This document shows positions 50,547 to 59,448 of a stretch of 64,000 nucleotides of DNA, in pieces. A program made the position numbers and the translations under genes. Source of the DNA: Veillonella_A intestinalis (lineage in GTDB: Bacteria; Bacillota; Negativicutes; Veillonellales; Veillonellaceae). Under the pieces are notes generated by a model. The model was not told the DNA's origin and did no database searches. It saw only the letters and a program-made list of their open reading frames with translations. Location: positions 1 through 64,000 of the forward strand of contig NZ_CALPCB010000009.1 in assembly GCF_943192895.1 (NCBI RefSeq), in the 5' to 3' direction. Each line of letters begins with the position of its first letter. The stretch's first letter is position 1.

Positions 50547-51107
50547 ATGAAGAAATGGTTCACTGTATGTCTTATGGCTCTTATGGTCCTCGTTATGAGT
50601 GGCTGTGGCAGTGATAATGCATTAGATTCCTATAGTTTTGGTCACAAAGTGATTAAGGCGGGGGCTTCAGAAATTACCGTTGCCTTACCTTATGATATTG
50701 GCGTACAACCTAATACTTCGCAGAATGCATTAGGGTATCCAGTGACTACGTATTTAGGAGCGGATAAGAATTTTCTAGTATCCATTGAGGCTATTACGCC
50801 AAAAGTGGGGCAACCATTACCAACAGCGCAAGCTTATGGTATGGAAGCAAAGCAATTTTATGATAAAAGTTTTGGCAAAAACTTAACTTGGTCAGAGGCT
50901 ATGAAGTCTGTTGATGGTGTAACGGCGTTTACTGCTGATGCGACTTTGAAGTCTGACAAAGCAAAAATTCGTTTCTTTCAATACACGTTTGTAGATAAGG
51001 GTGTATTGTGGAATATAACCTATCAGTACCCAATTGATAGCACGATGGGTGCTCAGATTTCTGATTTTGTGGTAGGCAAAATTCAAATTACTAAGAAAGA
51101 GGGATAA
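50547..51107 (+). CDS. Putative lipoprotein of unknown function
   Basis: A 186-residue secreted protein with a signal peptide (KKW, then a hydrophobic core) and a lipobox-like end at VMSGC, where C21 would be lipidated; Met at -3 is less usual. The mature part is a mixed alpha/beta domain of about 165 residues. No family was recognised. The in-frame extension back to 50424 crosses the promoter and is rejected. It ends three bases before ackA, so it shares the acetate kinase transcript. Confidence 0.7.
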   Translation: MKKWFTVCLMALMVLVMSGCGSDNALDSYSFGHKVIKAGASEITVALPYDIGVQPNTSQNALGYPVTTYLGADKNFLVSIEAITPKVGQPLPTAQAYGMEAKQFYDKSFGKNLTWSEAMKSVDGVTAFTADATLKSDKAKIRFFQYTFVDKGVLWNITYQYPIDSTMGAQISDFVVGKIQITKKEG

Positions 51108-51110
51108 GTA

Positions 51111-52325
51111 ATGAATGTTTTAGTAGTAAACTGTGGTAGTTCTTCCTTAAAATACCAGCTTATTGACATGGACAAAGAAGCGGTATTAGCTAAAGGACAA
51201 TTTGAAAAGATTGGTGCTGATGATGCAATCTTTACTCACAAACGTCCAGACGCTGAAAAGTTAGAACGCGTAGAACCTATTTTGGACCACAAACAAGCAC
51301 TTAAAATTTTGCTTGATATTTTAATTGATGCAGAATACGGCGTAATCGCATCTATGGATGAAATTGATGCTGTTGGCCATCGTGTGGTTCATGGTGCTGA
51401 AAAGTTTGCTGACTCCGTGTTAATTACACCTGCTGTTATGGAAGCATTACAGGAATGTGCTAAAATTGCACCTCTTCATAACCCACCAAATATTCAAGGT
51501 ATCGAAGCATGCGAAGCAATTATGCCAAGCGTGCCACAAGTTGCTGTTTTTGATACAGCATTCCATCAGACAATGCCTGCAGAAGCATTCCTTTATGGTT
51601 TGCCTTATGAAGCATACACTGAATTAGGTGTTCGTCGTTATGGTTTCCATGGTACTAGCCATAAATATGTATCCCAACGTGTAGCTGAATTAATGGGTAA
51701 ACACATGAGTGATTTACGTATTATTTCTTGTCACCTTGGCAATGGTTCCAGTGTGGCGGCCATCAAAGCTGGTCGTTCTATCGACACTTCCATGGGCTTC
51801 ACTCCATTATCTGGTTTAATCATGGGTACTCGTTGTGGTGATATTGACCCAGCTATCGTACCATTCTTGATGGATAAATGGGATATGACATACCATGAAA
51901 TCGACGCTATTATGAATAAAAAATCTGGCGTATTCGGTATTTCTGGTGTATCCAATGACTTCCGTGTTATTGAAGAAGCTGCTGAAGAAGGCAACAAACG
52001 TGCTCAATTAGCTCTTGATATGTTCCATTACAAAGTTCGTTCCACTATTGGTGCGTACGCAGCTGTTATGGGCGGTGTAGATGCTATCGTATTTACTGCT
52101 GGTATCGGTGAAAATGGTATCGGTAACCGCGATGCTATCTGTAATGGTCTTGAATACCTTGGCACTCGTCTTGACCGTGAACGCAACAATGTTCGTGGTA
52201 AAGAAACTGAAATTAGCGTAGAAGGCTCCAAAGTAAAAATCTTCGTAGTACCTACTAACGAAGAAATTATGATTGCTCGTGATACAAAACGTATTACAGC
52301 TAGCCTTGTAATGAAAAACTGGTAA
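51111..52325 (+). CDS. ackA: Acetate kinase
   Basis: A 404-residue ASKHA-fold kinase forming ATP and acetate from acetyl phosphate. N-terminal VLVVNCGSSSLKY, the FDTAFHQTMP signature, RYGFHGTSHKYV, and the late TAGIGENG block are all intact. It serves ATP production when lactate or pyruvate is fermented to acetate and propionate. No phosphotransacetylase gene is adjacent. Codon bias suggests high expression. A GC-rich hairpin follows. Confidence 0.97.
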   Translation: MNVLVVNCGSSSLKYQLIDMDKEAVLAKGQFEKIGADDAIFTHKRPDAEKLERVEPILDHKQALKILLDILIDAEYGVIASMDEIDAVGHRVVHGAEKFADSVLITPAVMEALQECAKIAPLHNPPNIQGIEACEAIMPSVPQVAVFDTAFHQTMPAEAFLYGLPYEAYTELGVRRYGFHGTSHKYVSQRVAELMGKHMSDLRIISCHLGNGSSVAAIKAGRSIDTSMGFTPLSGLIMGTRCGDIDPAIVPFLMDKWDMTYHEIDAIMNKKSGVFGISGVSNDFRVIEEAAEEGNKRAQLALDMFHYKVRSTIGAYAAVMGGVDAIVFTAGIGENGIGNRDAICNGLEYLGTRLDRERNNVRGKETEISVEGSKVKIFVVPTNEEIMIARDTKRITASLVMKNW

Positions 52326-52358
52326 TTACATATTCGTGTGAACGAAATATAACACAGG

Positions 52359-52391
52359 CGCGCAGTACCTTTGTAGGTACTGCGCGTTGTA
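52359..52391 (+). terminator. Hairpin after ackA
   Basis: A perfect 12-bp stem (52359-52370 with 52375-52386), 4-nt loop, followed by a short mixed T tail. Probable terminator. Confidence 0.65.
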
Positions 52392-52423
52392 GTTTACAAG
52401 CTAATAGGGGGTAAAGATAACTG

Positions 52424-53005
52424 ATGAAATTATATTTAGCATCTGGCTCACCACGGCGCCGTGAATTATTAGACCAAGTAGGGATTCCCTTTACGGTCGT
52501 TAAGAGTACTTATGAAGAGCATAATGAACAATATGAGTCGCCCTATGAATTAGTGGAACAACAGGCTCTAGGGAAGGCATTAGCTGCTGTTATACCAGCA
52601 GTTACTAGTAATGAAGGTTATGTTGTATTAGGGGCAGATACGATTGTGGTTCATAAGCAACATAAATTGGGGAAGCCCGTTGATTCTGCTGAGGCCACCG
52701 CTATGTTAGAAGAATTGTCTGGTGATTTTCATGAGGTGGTTACGGGCGTTGCTCTTTGCAAGTATGATCATGTTGGGCAGTTGGTGTCACAAGCAATCTT
52801 TCATGTGCGAACGAAGGTGTATTTCTTTGAATTAACCAAGTCAGAGATTGCAGCTTATGTTGCTACTGGAGAACCCCTTGATAAAGCGGGGGCGTATGGT
52901 ATTCAAGGTCAAGGGGCATACTTGGTAAAAAGTATTGAAGGATCATATACGAATGTGGTAGGCTTGCCTGTTGAAGTGGTGGCTAGAAAGTTAAACGAAT
53001 TATAG
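52424..53005 (+). CDS. maf: Maf family nucleoside triphosphate pyrophosphatase
   Basis: A 193-residue Maf/YhdE-type pyrophosphatase that hydrolyses dTTP, UTP or modified nucleotides. It shows the N-terminal SGSPRRRELL motif, the LGADTIVV core with the catalytic aspartate, and DKAGAYGIQG. In many Firmicutes it lies next to radC and mreB, as here. Start at 52424 is behind a GGGGGTAA site. Confidence 0.93.
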   Translation: MKLYLASGSPRRRELLDQVGIPFTVVKSTYEEHNEQYESPYELVEQQALGKALAAVIPAVTSNEGYVVLGADTIVVHKQHKLGKPVDSAEATAMLEELSGDFHEVVTGVALCKYDHVGQLVSQAIFHVRTKVYFFELTKSEIAAYVATGEPLDKAGAYGIQGQGAYLVKSIEGSYTNVVGLPVEVVARKLNEL

Positions 53006-53044
53006 GCATAGGGATTAAATCGTTTATTAGGGAGATGGTATACG

Positions 53045-53743
53045 GTGAGTGGCGTAATAACTGGTTGTGTACGGGAGTGGCAACCTTGGCAACAACCGAG
53101 AGAAAAGTTTTTAAAAATGGGGCCTCATAATGTAAGTATAGAGGAATTATTGGCTATTTTATTGCGTACAGGACGACGGGGGACTTCGGTGCTTGAATTA
53201 GCCAAAGAGGTTTTGAATACAGTTCAGCATGGTGCTTACGGCCTTAATGAAATTACTGTAGAAGGGCTTCAAACGATTAAAGGCATAGGTTGTGATAAGG
53301 CCGTTACAGTGTGTGCCGCTATTGAATTGGGACGGCGTTTAGGACAATTAAAAGTAAAACAAACGTATGAAGATTTTAGTAATCCTAAAGCGGTAGCTAT
53401 GTATGTAATGGAACGCTTGCGTTACGAAAAAGAAGAGCATGTGTGTGCGGCGTTTTTGAATTGTAAAAATAAGTTAATTACGCTTGCTACCATTTCTATA
53501 GGTGGTTTAACTGGGAGTTTGGCGGAGCAGCGCACGGTGTTTCGCCAAGCTTTGCAGGCTAATGCGGCAAGTTTGATATTAATTCACAATCATCCGTCAG
53601 GAGAGGCAACACCTAGTGCGGATGATGTAGCGATTACCAAAGTATTTATTGAAGCCGGTTTAGTAATGGGAATTCCTGTATTGGATCATATAATTATTGG
53701 TGATGGCATCTATACAAGCTTGTGTGAAAAAGAACTATTATAA
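53045..53743 (+). CDS. radC: RadC family protein (JAB1/MPN domain)
   Basis: A 232-residue RadC protein: an N-terminal helix-hairpin-helix region (about 35-95) followed by a JAB1/MPN metalloprotease-like domain (110-232). The metal motif HNHPSGEATPSADD is intact. Its cellular role is not established, despite the historical name. Start is GTG behind GGGAGATGG. maf-radC-mreB is a conserved neighbourhood. Confidence 0.93.
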   Translation: MSGVITGCVREWQPWQQPREKFLKMGPHNVSIEELLAILLRTGRRGTSVLELAKEVLNTVQHGAYGLNEITVEGLQTIKGIGCDKAVTVCAAIELGRRLGQLKVKQTYEDFSNPKAVAMYVMERLRYEKEEHVCAAFLNCKNKLITLATISIGGLTGSLAEQRTVFRQALQANAASLILIHNHPSGEATPSADDVAITKVFIEAGLVMGIPVLDHIIIGDGIYTSLCEKELL

Positions 53744-53766
53744 GGGAAGAACTCCGTGGTCGTCGG

Positions 53767-53796
53767 TTGATTTATCCTTACGGGCAATAGTATAAT
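53767..53796 (+). promoter_or_regulatory. Promoter candidate of the mreB operon
   Basis: TTGATT (53767-53772), 18-base spacer, TATAAT (53791-53796), 33 bases before mreB. Confidence 0.6.
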
Positions 53797-53828
53797 TAAG
53801 AGATGAGTTAAGTAAGGAGACTAAGCAG

Positions 53829-54866
53829 ATGATTCGTATATTTTCGTCATTAGGACGAGACTTAGGTATAGATATAGGCACAGTGAATACGCATATCCAT
53901 GTACAGGGGCGTGGTGTCGTTTTATCGGAGCCATCCTTAGTGGCTACCGATACTAAGCAAGAAGGTATTGTAGCCGTAGGGGCTGATGCAGAACGCTTGT
54001 TATTGCGCACCCCTGATATGCTTGATGAAATGAGACCTTTGCGAGATGGCTTCATCGTTGACTATCGTGTTATGTTGACTATGTTGCGTCATTTTATGAA
54101 TAAAGCATCTCGTACTGTAGGGCGGACGCGCGTTATTATGGCCGTTCCCTGTGGTATTACCGATGTGGAAAAACGGGCTATGACGGATGCTATTATTCAA
54201 GCAGGAGCTCGTGAAGCATATTTGTTAGAAGCGCCTGTGGCCGCTGCTTTGGGCTGTCATTTGCCTGTGTTTGAGGCTTGTGGTAGTATGGCTGTTGATA
54301 TTGGTGGGGGTACGACGGATATTGGCGTTATGGCCTTGGGTGGTAAGGTAATTGCTCATTCTGCCCGTATTGGTGGTCATGATTTTAATGAAAGTATTTT
54401 ACAATATATTAAAAATACCTTTTCTGTTATGGTGGCTGTGGAAACGGTAGAAGAAATTAAATTAGAGTTAGGTACAGCCTTGCCACCACAGGAAGAGGCT
54501 GAGCTGTCCTTTTTAGGACGAGATATTGCTAATGGTCTTATGAAGCGGATTATAATTCGCAAGTCAGAAGTATATCAAGTGATGCAGGAAACGTTACAAC
54601 GTATTGTAGATGAGATTAAGTCTGTAGTGGAACAAACGCCTCCAGAATTGGCGGCAGATATTATGGAACGAGGTATGATTTTAACTGGTGCTACAGCCCT
54701 TATGGAAGGGCTGGGGCAACGCTTGAGTGAAGAATTGGGCATTCCCGTGCAAGTGCCAGCAGAACCAGGGTTTGCTGTAGCTGTAGGGCTAGGCGAAGCC
54801 TCTAAAGAATTTGCTCGTATGGAACGCTTTATTATTGCCTCTAAAAATCGGAAAGGAAGGGCCTAA
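53829..54866 (+). CDS. mreB: Rod shape-determining protein MreB
   Basis: A 345-residue actin homologue that directs lateral wall synthesis. Phosphate-1 loop DLGIDIGTVNTHI near the N-terminus, phosphate-2 VDIGGGTTDIGV around 158-170, and the adenosine-site GATALMEGL. Length is normal. It opens an operon with mreC, mreD and mrdA. Its stop overlaps mreC by one base. Notable because Veillonella species are cocci. Confidence 0.96.
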   Translation: MIRIFSSLGRDLGIDIGTVNTHIHVQGRGVVLSEPSLVATDTKQEGIVAVGADAERLLLRTPDMLDEMRPLRDGFIVDYRVMLTMLRHFMNKASRTVGRTRVIMAVPCGITDVEKRAMTDAIIQAGAREAYLLEAPVAAALGCHLPVFEACGSMAVDIGGGTTDIGVMALGGKVIAHSARIGGHDFNESILQYIKNTFSVMVAVETVEEIKLELGTALPPQEEAELSFLGRDIANGLMKRIIIRKSEVYQVMQETLQRIVDEIKSVVEQTPPELAADIMERGMILTGATALMEGLGQRLSEELGIPVQVPAEPGFAVAVGLGEASKEFARMERFIIASKNRKGRA

Positions 54867-55783
54867 TGTTTTCATCAGAACGACGGTTAATCGTTATGGT
54901 AGGGCTTTGCTGTTTGTTTTTAGCCCTCTTAGGGTATGCTTGGAAACAACGGACGAGCATTCCCTATGTAACCGTGACGTTTGAACGAATTACAACGCCA
55001 TTTACTTATGGCGCTTCACGTTTTTTAGGATCTATTCACACCGGCATTGCTGTGATTGATACAGCAATTAATGGTACGAAGGAAATGGATACAATTCGTG
55101 AAGAAAATGCACAATTACAGCAAAAAGTGACAAATTATGATGAAGTAGTGGCTGAAAATATGCGCCTTCGTCAGTTGTTGTCATTTCAAAATAGCCATCC
55201 CCAATTTGATATGGTAGCAGCTGCCGTAGTAACTCGTGATGTTGGTACTTGGACGAATACCTTTACCATTGATCGAGGCAGTGAAGATGGTCTTACGCCA
55301 AATATGGCGGTAGTCATTCCTGGTGGGGTTGTGGGTTTTATCAGTGATGTATATACCCATTCTGCTCGTGTACAGACGGTTCTTGACCCTCGTACAGCTA
55401 TTGGGGTTATTGTACAACGACCTGAATCTCGAGTAGCGTCTATTGTTAAAGGCAATGGTAGTAATCCTGATGAGCCGTTATTGGTTAATGTAGCTCGTGA
55501 TGGCGACGTATTAAATGGCGATACTTTGATTACTTCAGGCTATGGTGGCATTTATCCAAAAGGTCTTTTAGTAGGTCATGTAGCACGAATTGACAATGAC
55601 TCCGAAGGTTTTGTTAAGAATGCAGTCGTACAATTGTCGGCAGATTTACGAAATGTAGAAGAAGTCTTTGTTATTCTTCGTTCTCGAGAAGGTGAGCTAG
55701 ATAAGCCTAGTTTAACGCCTAAATTGGTACCGCAAACACAGCGTGACCAAGTAGAAGGTGTCAAAGGAGCGACGAAACAATGA
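54866..55783 (+). CDS. mreC: Rod shape-determining protein MreC
   Basis: A 305-residue bitopic protein: N-terminal membrane segment (about 7-25), a coiled coil (about 68-110), then the beta-rich periplasmic MreC domain (115-275) with a basic/polar tail. It links MreB with the penicillin-binding protein outside the membrane. It overlaps mreB by one base and mreD by four. Confidence 0.92.
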   Translation: MFSSERRLIVMVGLCCLFLALLGYAWKQRTSIPYVTVTFERITTPFTYGASRFLGSIHTGIAVIDTAINGTKEMDTIREENAQLQQKVTNYDEVVAENMRLRQLLSFQNSHPQFDMVAAAVVTRDVGTWTNTFTIDRGSEDGLTPNMAVVIPGGVVGFISDVYTHSARVQTVLDPRTAIGVIVQRPESRVASIVKGNGSNPDEPLLVNVARDGDVLNGDTLITSGYGGIYPKGLLVGHVARIDNDSEGFVKNAVVQLSADLRNVEEVFVILRSREGELDKPSLTPKLVPQTQRDQVEGVKGATKQ

Positions 55784-56271
55784 GAACTATGATTTATATA
55801 CTCATGGGGATTTTTACGTTTCTCATCCAAGCGAGTGTATTGCCTGTCCTATTTAGACAAGGGTGGATACCTAATTTAATTTTAGTATGGGTCATTGTCT
55901 TGGCCTTACTTAGAGGGCGCCGTATTGGTTTGATGGCGGCTATTGTAGGGGGCTTAGTGCATGATATATTAATATCCAATGCGTTTGGTCTTCACTTTTT
56001 CCCGTATATTGCGGTGGCCTATTTTATCAGTATCTGGTCACATAGTGTATATGAGGAACAATGGTATGTGACCTTTGCTTGGGTTTCAGTAGCTACTGTT
56101 GTTGATATGTTAGTGCGTATTGGTATGCTCTGGTTAGGGCGTGAAGATATTTTGATAGGCACATATATTTGGCATCACATCTGGCCTGTATGGTGGCTTA
56201 ATGGCTTAATAGGCATTATGGTGCATGAAATTCTCTGGTATATGGAAGAGAAGGACGAATATATTTGGTAG
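55780..56271 (+). CDS. mreD: Rod shape-determining protein MreD
   Basis: A 163-residue membrane protein with five predicted spans, of the MreD family by size, hydrophobicity and place between mreC and mrdA. The GLVHDILISNAFGLHFFPY segment is the most conserved part. ATGA overlap with mreC indicates coupled translation. Confidence 0.88.
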   Translation: MRTMIYILMGIFTFLIQASVLPVLFRQGWIPNLILVWVIVLALLRGRRIGLMAAIVGGLVHDILISNAFGLHFFPYIAVAYFISIWSHSVYEEQWYVTFAWVSVATVVDMLVRIGMLWLGREDILIGTYIWHHIWPVWWLNGLIGIMVHEILWYMEEKDEYIW

Positions 56272-56307
56272 TACATCAGTGTAAAATATTAGTGAGGAGG
56301 CATCGGC

Positions 56308-58278
56308 GTGCTTGAAGCATTATATAAAAAGAATAAAAAAGGCCGTTTTGATGCCTTAGTATATATAGTAATGGCAATTTTTGTCATTTTAGTAATTCGC
56401 TTGTTTTATCTTCAGATTATGGATGGTGAATACTATCATACGAAGGCAGAAGGGAATCGCTTGCGCATGGTTTCCGTTACTGCGGCGCGTGGGGTTATGT
56501 ATGATCGAAATGGGCAAATTGTAGCGGGCTCTCGTCCGGCATATACTGTGTCTATTGTGCCAACTGGCAAAGATATTGACCCTGCGGAATTACAGCGTTT
56601 GGCTACGATACTAAATATTAAGCCAGAAACCATTCAAAATAAGATTGCCACTCATAAAGGGGGCTACGAACCAATTCGTTTAGCTACGGATATTACGATG
56701 GACCGTGTGACCATGATTGAAGAACATCGTCATGAGTTACCTGGTGTGTCTATTGAAGTAGAACCGTTGCGCTATTATCCTTATGATTCTTTGGCTTCAC
56801 AACTTTTTGGCTATGTAGGGGAAGTAAGTGAAGAAGAATTAAATGAGATTAAGGCAGAAAATCCTGAAACATCAGTCGGTCCTGGTACGATTTTGGGCCG
56901 TTCTGGTTTGGAAAAAATGTATGACGATGTATTACGTGGTACCGATGGGGGCAAGCAAGTTGAAGTTGATGCCACTGGTCGTCCTGTAGCTGAAGTGGGT
57001 CGTAAAGATACAATTCCTGGTCGTGATATTCATTTAACAATAGACTTAGCCTTACAAAAGGCAGCTGAAAAAGCAGTTACGGATCAATTAAATTCGTTAC
57101 GAGCGCAAGGCATTCCAGCTCGCGGGGCTGCTGTAGTTGCTATGGACCCTAATACGGGCGCTGTATTGGCTATGGTGAGTGCACCAGGTTTTAATCCCAA
57201 CTGGTTTGCTAGAGGGATTACATCGGCTCAATGGAATCAGTTAAATACAGATCCTAATCATCCCTTTGATAATAAGGTAATTTCTGGCGAATATCCCCCT
57301 GGATCACCTTTTAAAATTGTTACGGGGGCAGCTGCCTTAGAGTTAAAAAAGGTTACGCCTGATGAGATGATCTTTGACAGTGGTCGCCATTGGTTGATTG
57401 ATAAACGCAATGCAGAAGGAGAAGCCTTAGGCTGGCTTGACTTTAATACAGCTTTAGCTAAATCAGATAATGTGTATTTCTATGAAATGGGTAATCGTGT
57501 AGGCATTGAAGAATTAGACCGCTTTGCTAAGTTATTTGGTCTAGGTGAAAAAACCGGTATTAAATTATATGGTGAGTCTAGCGGTAACTTAGCAAGTCCT
57601 GAATATAAACGAAAAGTATTTGATCAAGATTGGTATTTAGGGGAAACCTTTGATGCGGCTATTGGCCAGTCCTTTACATTGGTAACGCCTATTCAGATGG
57701 CTGTATTAATGTCAGAAGTGGCTAATGGCGGCATTCGCTATCAACCGTATGTGGTGAGTCGTGTTGATAATAGTGATGGTACGCCAGCAGAAATTTTTGG
57801 CCCTAAGAAAATTGGGGTGTTACAAGTTTCAAAAACAGTCATGGATTTAATTCGCAATGGCTTACGTGACGTTACGGCTGAAGGTGGTACGGCGGGGTCT
57901 TTATTTAAAGGTTGGCCGATTGAAATCGCTGGTAAAACAGGGACTGCGGAAAACTCGACAGGCCGAGATCATGGTTGGTTCGTGGCGTATGCGCCATATG
58001 ATAAACCTCGCATTGTAGTCGTAGCTTTGGTAGAACAAGGGAGCTTCGGTGCTGGTTCAGCTGGTCCGATTGTAAAAGATATTTTAGCAGAATATTTCCA
58101 CATTAATACGGGCAAAGAAGGGGCCAATGGAAATGCTACGACAACGAATGGAGCGACTGCGGGTAGTACGACCACTGGTAGCCAGAATAGTGCTATAAAT
58201 ACGAGTGGTAATGTCGTAAATAGTGGCAATACGACTACGAATATTGATGATACTGTTACAGGTCCTAAAGGGCCGTAA
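56308..58278 (+). CDS. mrdA: Penicillin-binding protein 2 (MrdA)
   Basis: A 656-residue class B transpeptidase. Membrane segment at about 17-36; pedestal domain 50-235; transpeptidase motifs S333-P-F-K336 (catalytic serine), S386-D-N388 and K543-T-G. The last 50 residues (about 607-656) are a low-complexity Asn/Thr/Gly/Ser tail that is not part of the enzyme fold. Start is GTG behind GAGGAGG. It works with RodA, encoded two genes further on, in side-wall peptidoglycan synthesis. Confidence 0.94.
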   Translation: MLEALYKKNKKGRFDALVYIVMAIFVILVIRLFYLQIMDGEYYHTKAEGNRLRMVSVTAARGVMYDRNGQIVAGSRPAYTVSIVPTGKDIDPAELQRLATILNIKPETIQNKIATHKGGYEPIRLATDITMDRVTMIEEHRHELPGVSIEVEPLRYYPYDSLASQLFGYVGEVSEEELNEIKAENPETSVGPGTILGRSGLEKMYDDVLRGTDGGKQVEVDATGRPVAEVGRKDTIPGRDIHLTIDLALQKAAEKAVTDQLNSLRAQGIPARGAAVVAMDPNTGAVLAMVSAPGFNPNWFARGITSAQWNQLNTDPNHPFDNKVISGEYPPGSPFKIVTGAAALELKKVTPDEMIFDSGRHWLIDKRNAEGEALGWLDFNTALAKSDNVYFYEMGNRVGIEELDRFAKLFGLGEKTGIKLYGESSGNLASPEYKRKVFDQDWYLGETFDAAIGQSFTLVTPIQMAVLMSEVANGGIRYQPYVVSRVDNSDGTPAEIFGPKKIGVLQVSKTVMDLIRNGLRDVTAEGGTAGSLFKGWPIEIAGKTGTAENSTGRDHGWFVAYAPYDKPRIVVVALVEQGSFGAGSAGPIVKDILAEYFHINTGKEGANGNATTTNGATAGSTTTGSQNSAINTSGNVVNSGNTTTNIDDTVTGPKGP

Positions 58279-58311
58279 CCCATTTTAGAAACATAAGAGA
58301 AAGGAGTAGCT

Positions 58312-59439
58312 ATGGGAAAAATTATAGCCATTATGTCAGGTAAGGGCGGTGTAGGTAAAACTACGCTGACTGCTTATATTGGGGCCGCTTTAAATCGTCG
58401 TGGCCACCGCGTACTTATTACTGATGCGGATTTTGGCATGCGTGATCTTGACTTAGTGTTAGGTAAGGAAAATGATATTTTCTTTGATGCTATTGATATT
58501 TGGAAAGAGTATTGTAATAAGGATAATGCGATTGTGCCATTGCGAGATGGATTTGATTTTTTACCAGCTACTCAAAGTCGTCGCTGGGAAGATGTGGGGC
58601 GTAAAGGGTATGGCAAGCTTATTAAGCGAATAGCTAAAGGCTATGACTATGTTATTATTGACGCTCCAGCAGGCATTGGCCGTGGTAATGAAGCTATTTT
58701 TAGAGTGGCTGAACAACTACTTTTAGTAGCGGAACCAATGTGGGTATCTTTGCGAGCCGTACAGCGCGTTATGCAATTATGTCATGAAGAACGTCTATTT
58801 AACTATGGCTTAGTGTTAAATAATGTTGGGCGTAGTGATGCGGCTGTGTCAGTGGATGAAGCGTTACAAAACTTGCAGGTTGAAAATTTAGCCACAATCT
58901 TACCACATAGCGCTAATATTTTGGCATGGTCTCAAGCAGGCGTACTTCATGAGGAATGTGATGAAGCTATGGATGTAATGATGGATCCTTTGGTAGCGTA
59001 TATCGAGACTGATACAGCTTGGGAAGAGGCTGATGTATTAGCTCATTGGCAATCCTTAACATCTGACGTAGTAGATACCACTACTGCTGAAGCTAGCAAG
59101 AAAGGTACAGAGAAAGTAACAAAGAAAGAAAACGAGTTACTGGCAACGGCAGAGTCTGTTTCTGACGAAACTAATAATAAAACAGCCGTTGTTGAGCCAA
59201 TAGCAGCTATTTCTCATGTAACAGCGGATGATGACCTTGATACAGCTAAGGAACCAGCGGTAGATACTCAAGTTATAGATATTCAAGTTATAGATGATAA
59301 AAACTTAGATACGCAGCCTGTGGAGAGTGCTGTTGTGGAGCAAGAACAAACAGAAGAGGTGCCTAAGAAAATGAGTTTTGGCTCTCTTTTAAAACGTCGT
59401 TTTACGAGTTTTTGGACTCGTGGCGGGCGTTTGCGCTAG
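58312..59439 (+). CDS. MinD-like ATPase with long acidic linker and C-terminal amphipathic end
   Basis: A 375-residue ParA/MinD-type ATPase. The deviant Walker A KGGVGKT is at 11-17, switch I DADFGMRDLDLVLG near 41-54, and DAPAG near 118-122. The ATPase core ends at about 245. A 105-residue acidic, low-complexity linker follows, then residues 352-375 (FGSLLKRRFTSFWTRGGRLR), basic and amphipathic like the MinD membrane-targeting helix. MinD normally ends soon after the core. It lies between mrdA and rodA; no minC or minE was found in this window. Division-site or elongation-site control is likely, but the partner is unknown. Confidence 0.85.
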   Translation: MGKIIAIMSGKGGVGKTTLTAYIGAALNRRGHRVLITDADFGMRDLDLVLGKENDIFFDAIDIWKEYCNKDNAIVPLRDGFDFLPATQSRRWEDVGRKGYGKLIKRIAKGYDYVIIDAPAGIGRGNEAIFRVAEQLLLVAEPMWVSLRAVQRVMQLCHEERLFNYGLVLNNVGRSDAAVSVDEALQNLQVENLATILPHSANILAWSQAGVLHEECDEAMDVMMDPLVAYIETDTAWEEADVLAHWQSLTSDVVDTTTAEASKKGTEKVTKKENELLATAESVSDETNNKTAVVEPIAAISHVTADDDLDTAKEPAVDTQVIDIQVIDDKNLDTQPVESAVVEQEQTEEVPKKMSFGSLLKRRFTSFWTRGGRLR

Positions 59440-59448
59440 GAGGTAATT

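Noticed and set aside
58312..59439. Plasmid-type ParA partition protein
   Set aside because: The amphipathic C-terminus, the place between mrdA and rodA, and the lack of parB or parS-like repeats favour a MinD-like chromosomal protein.
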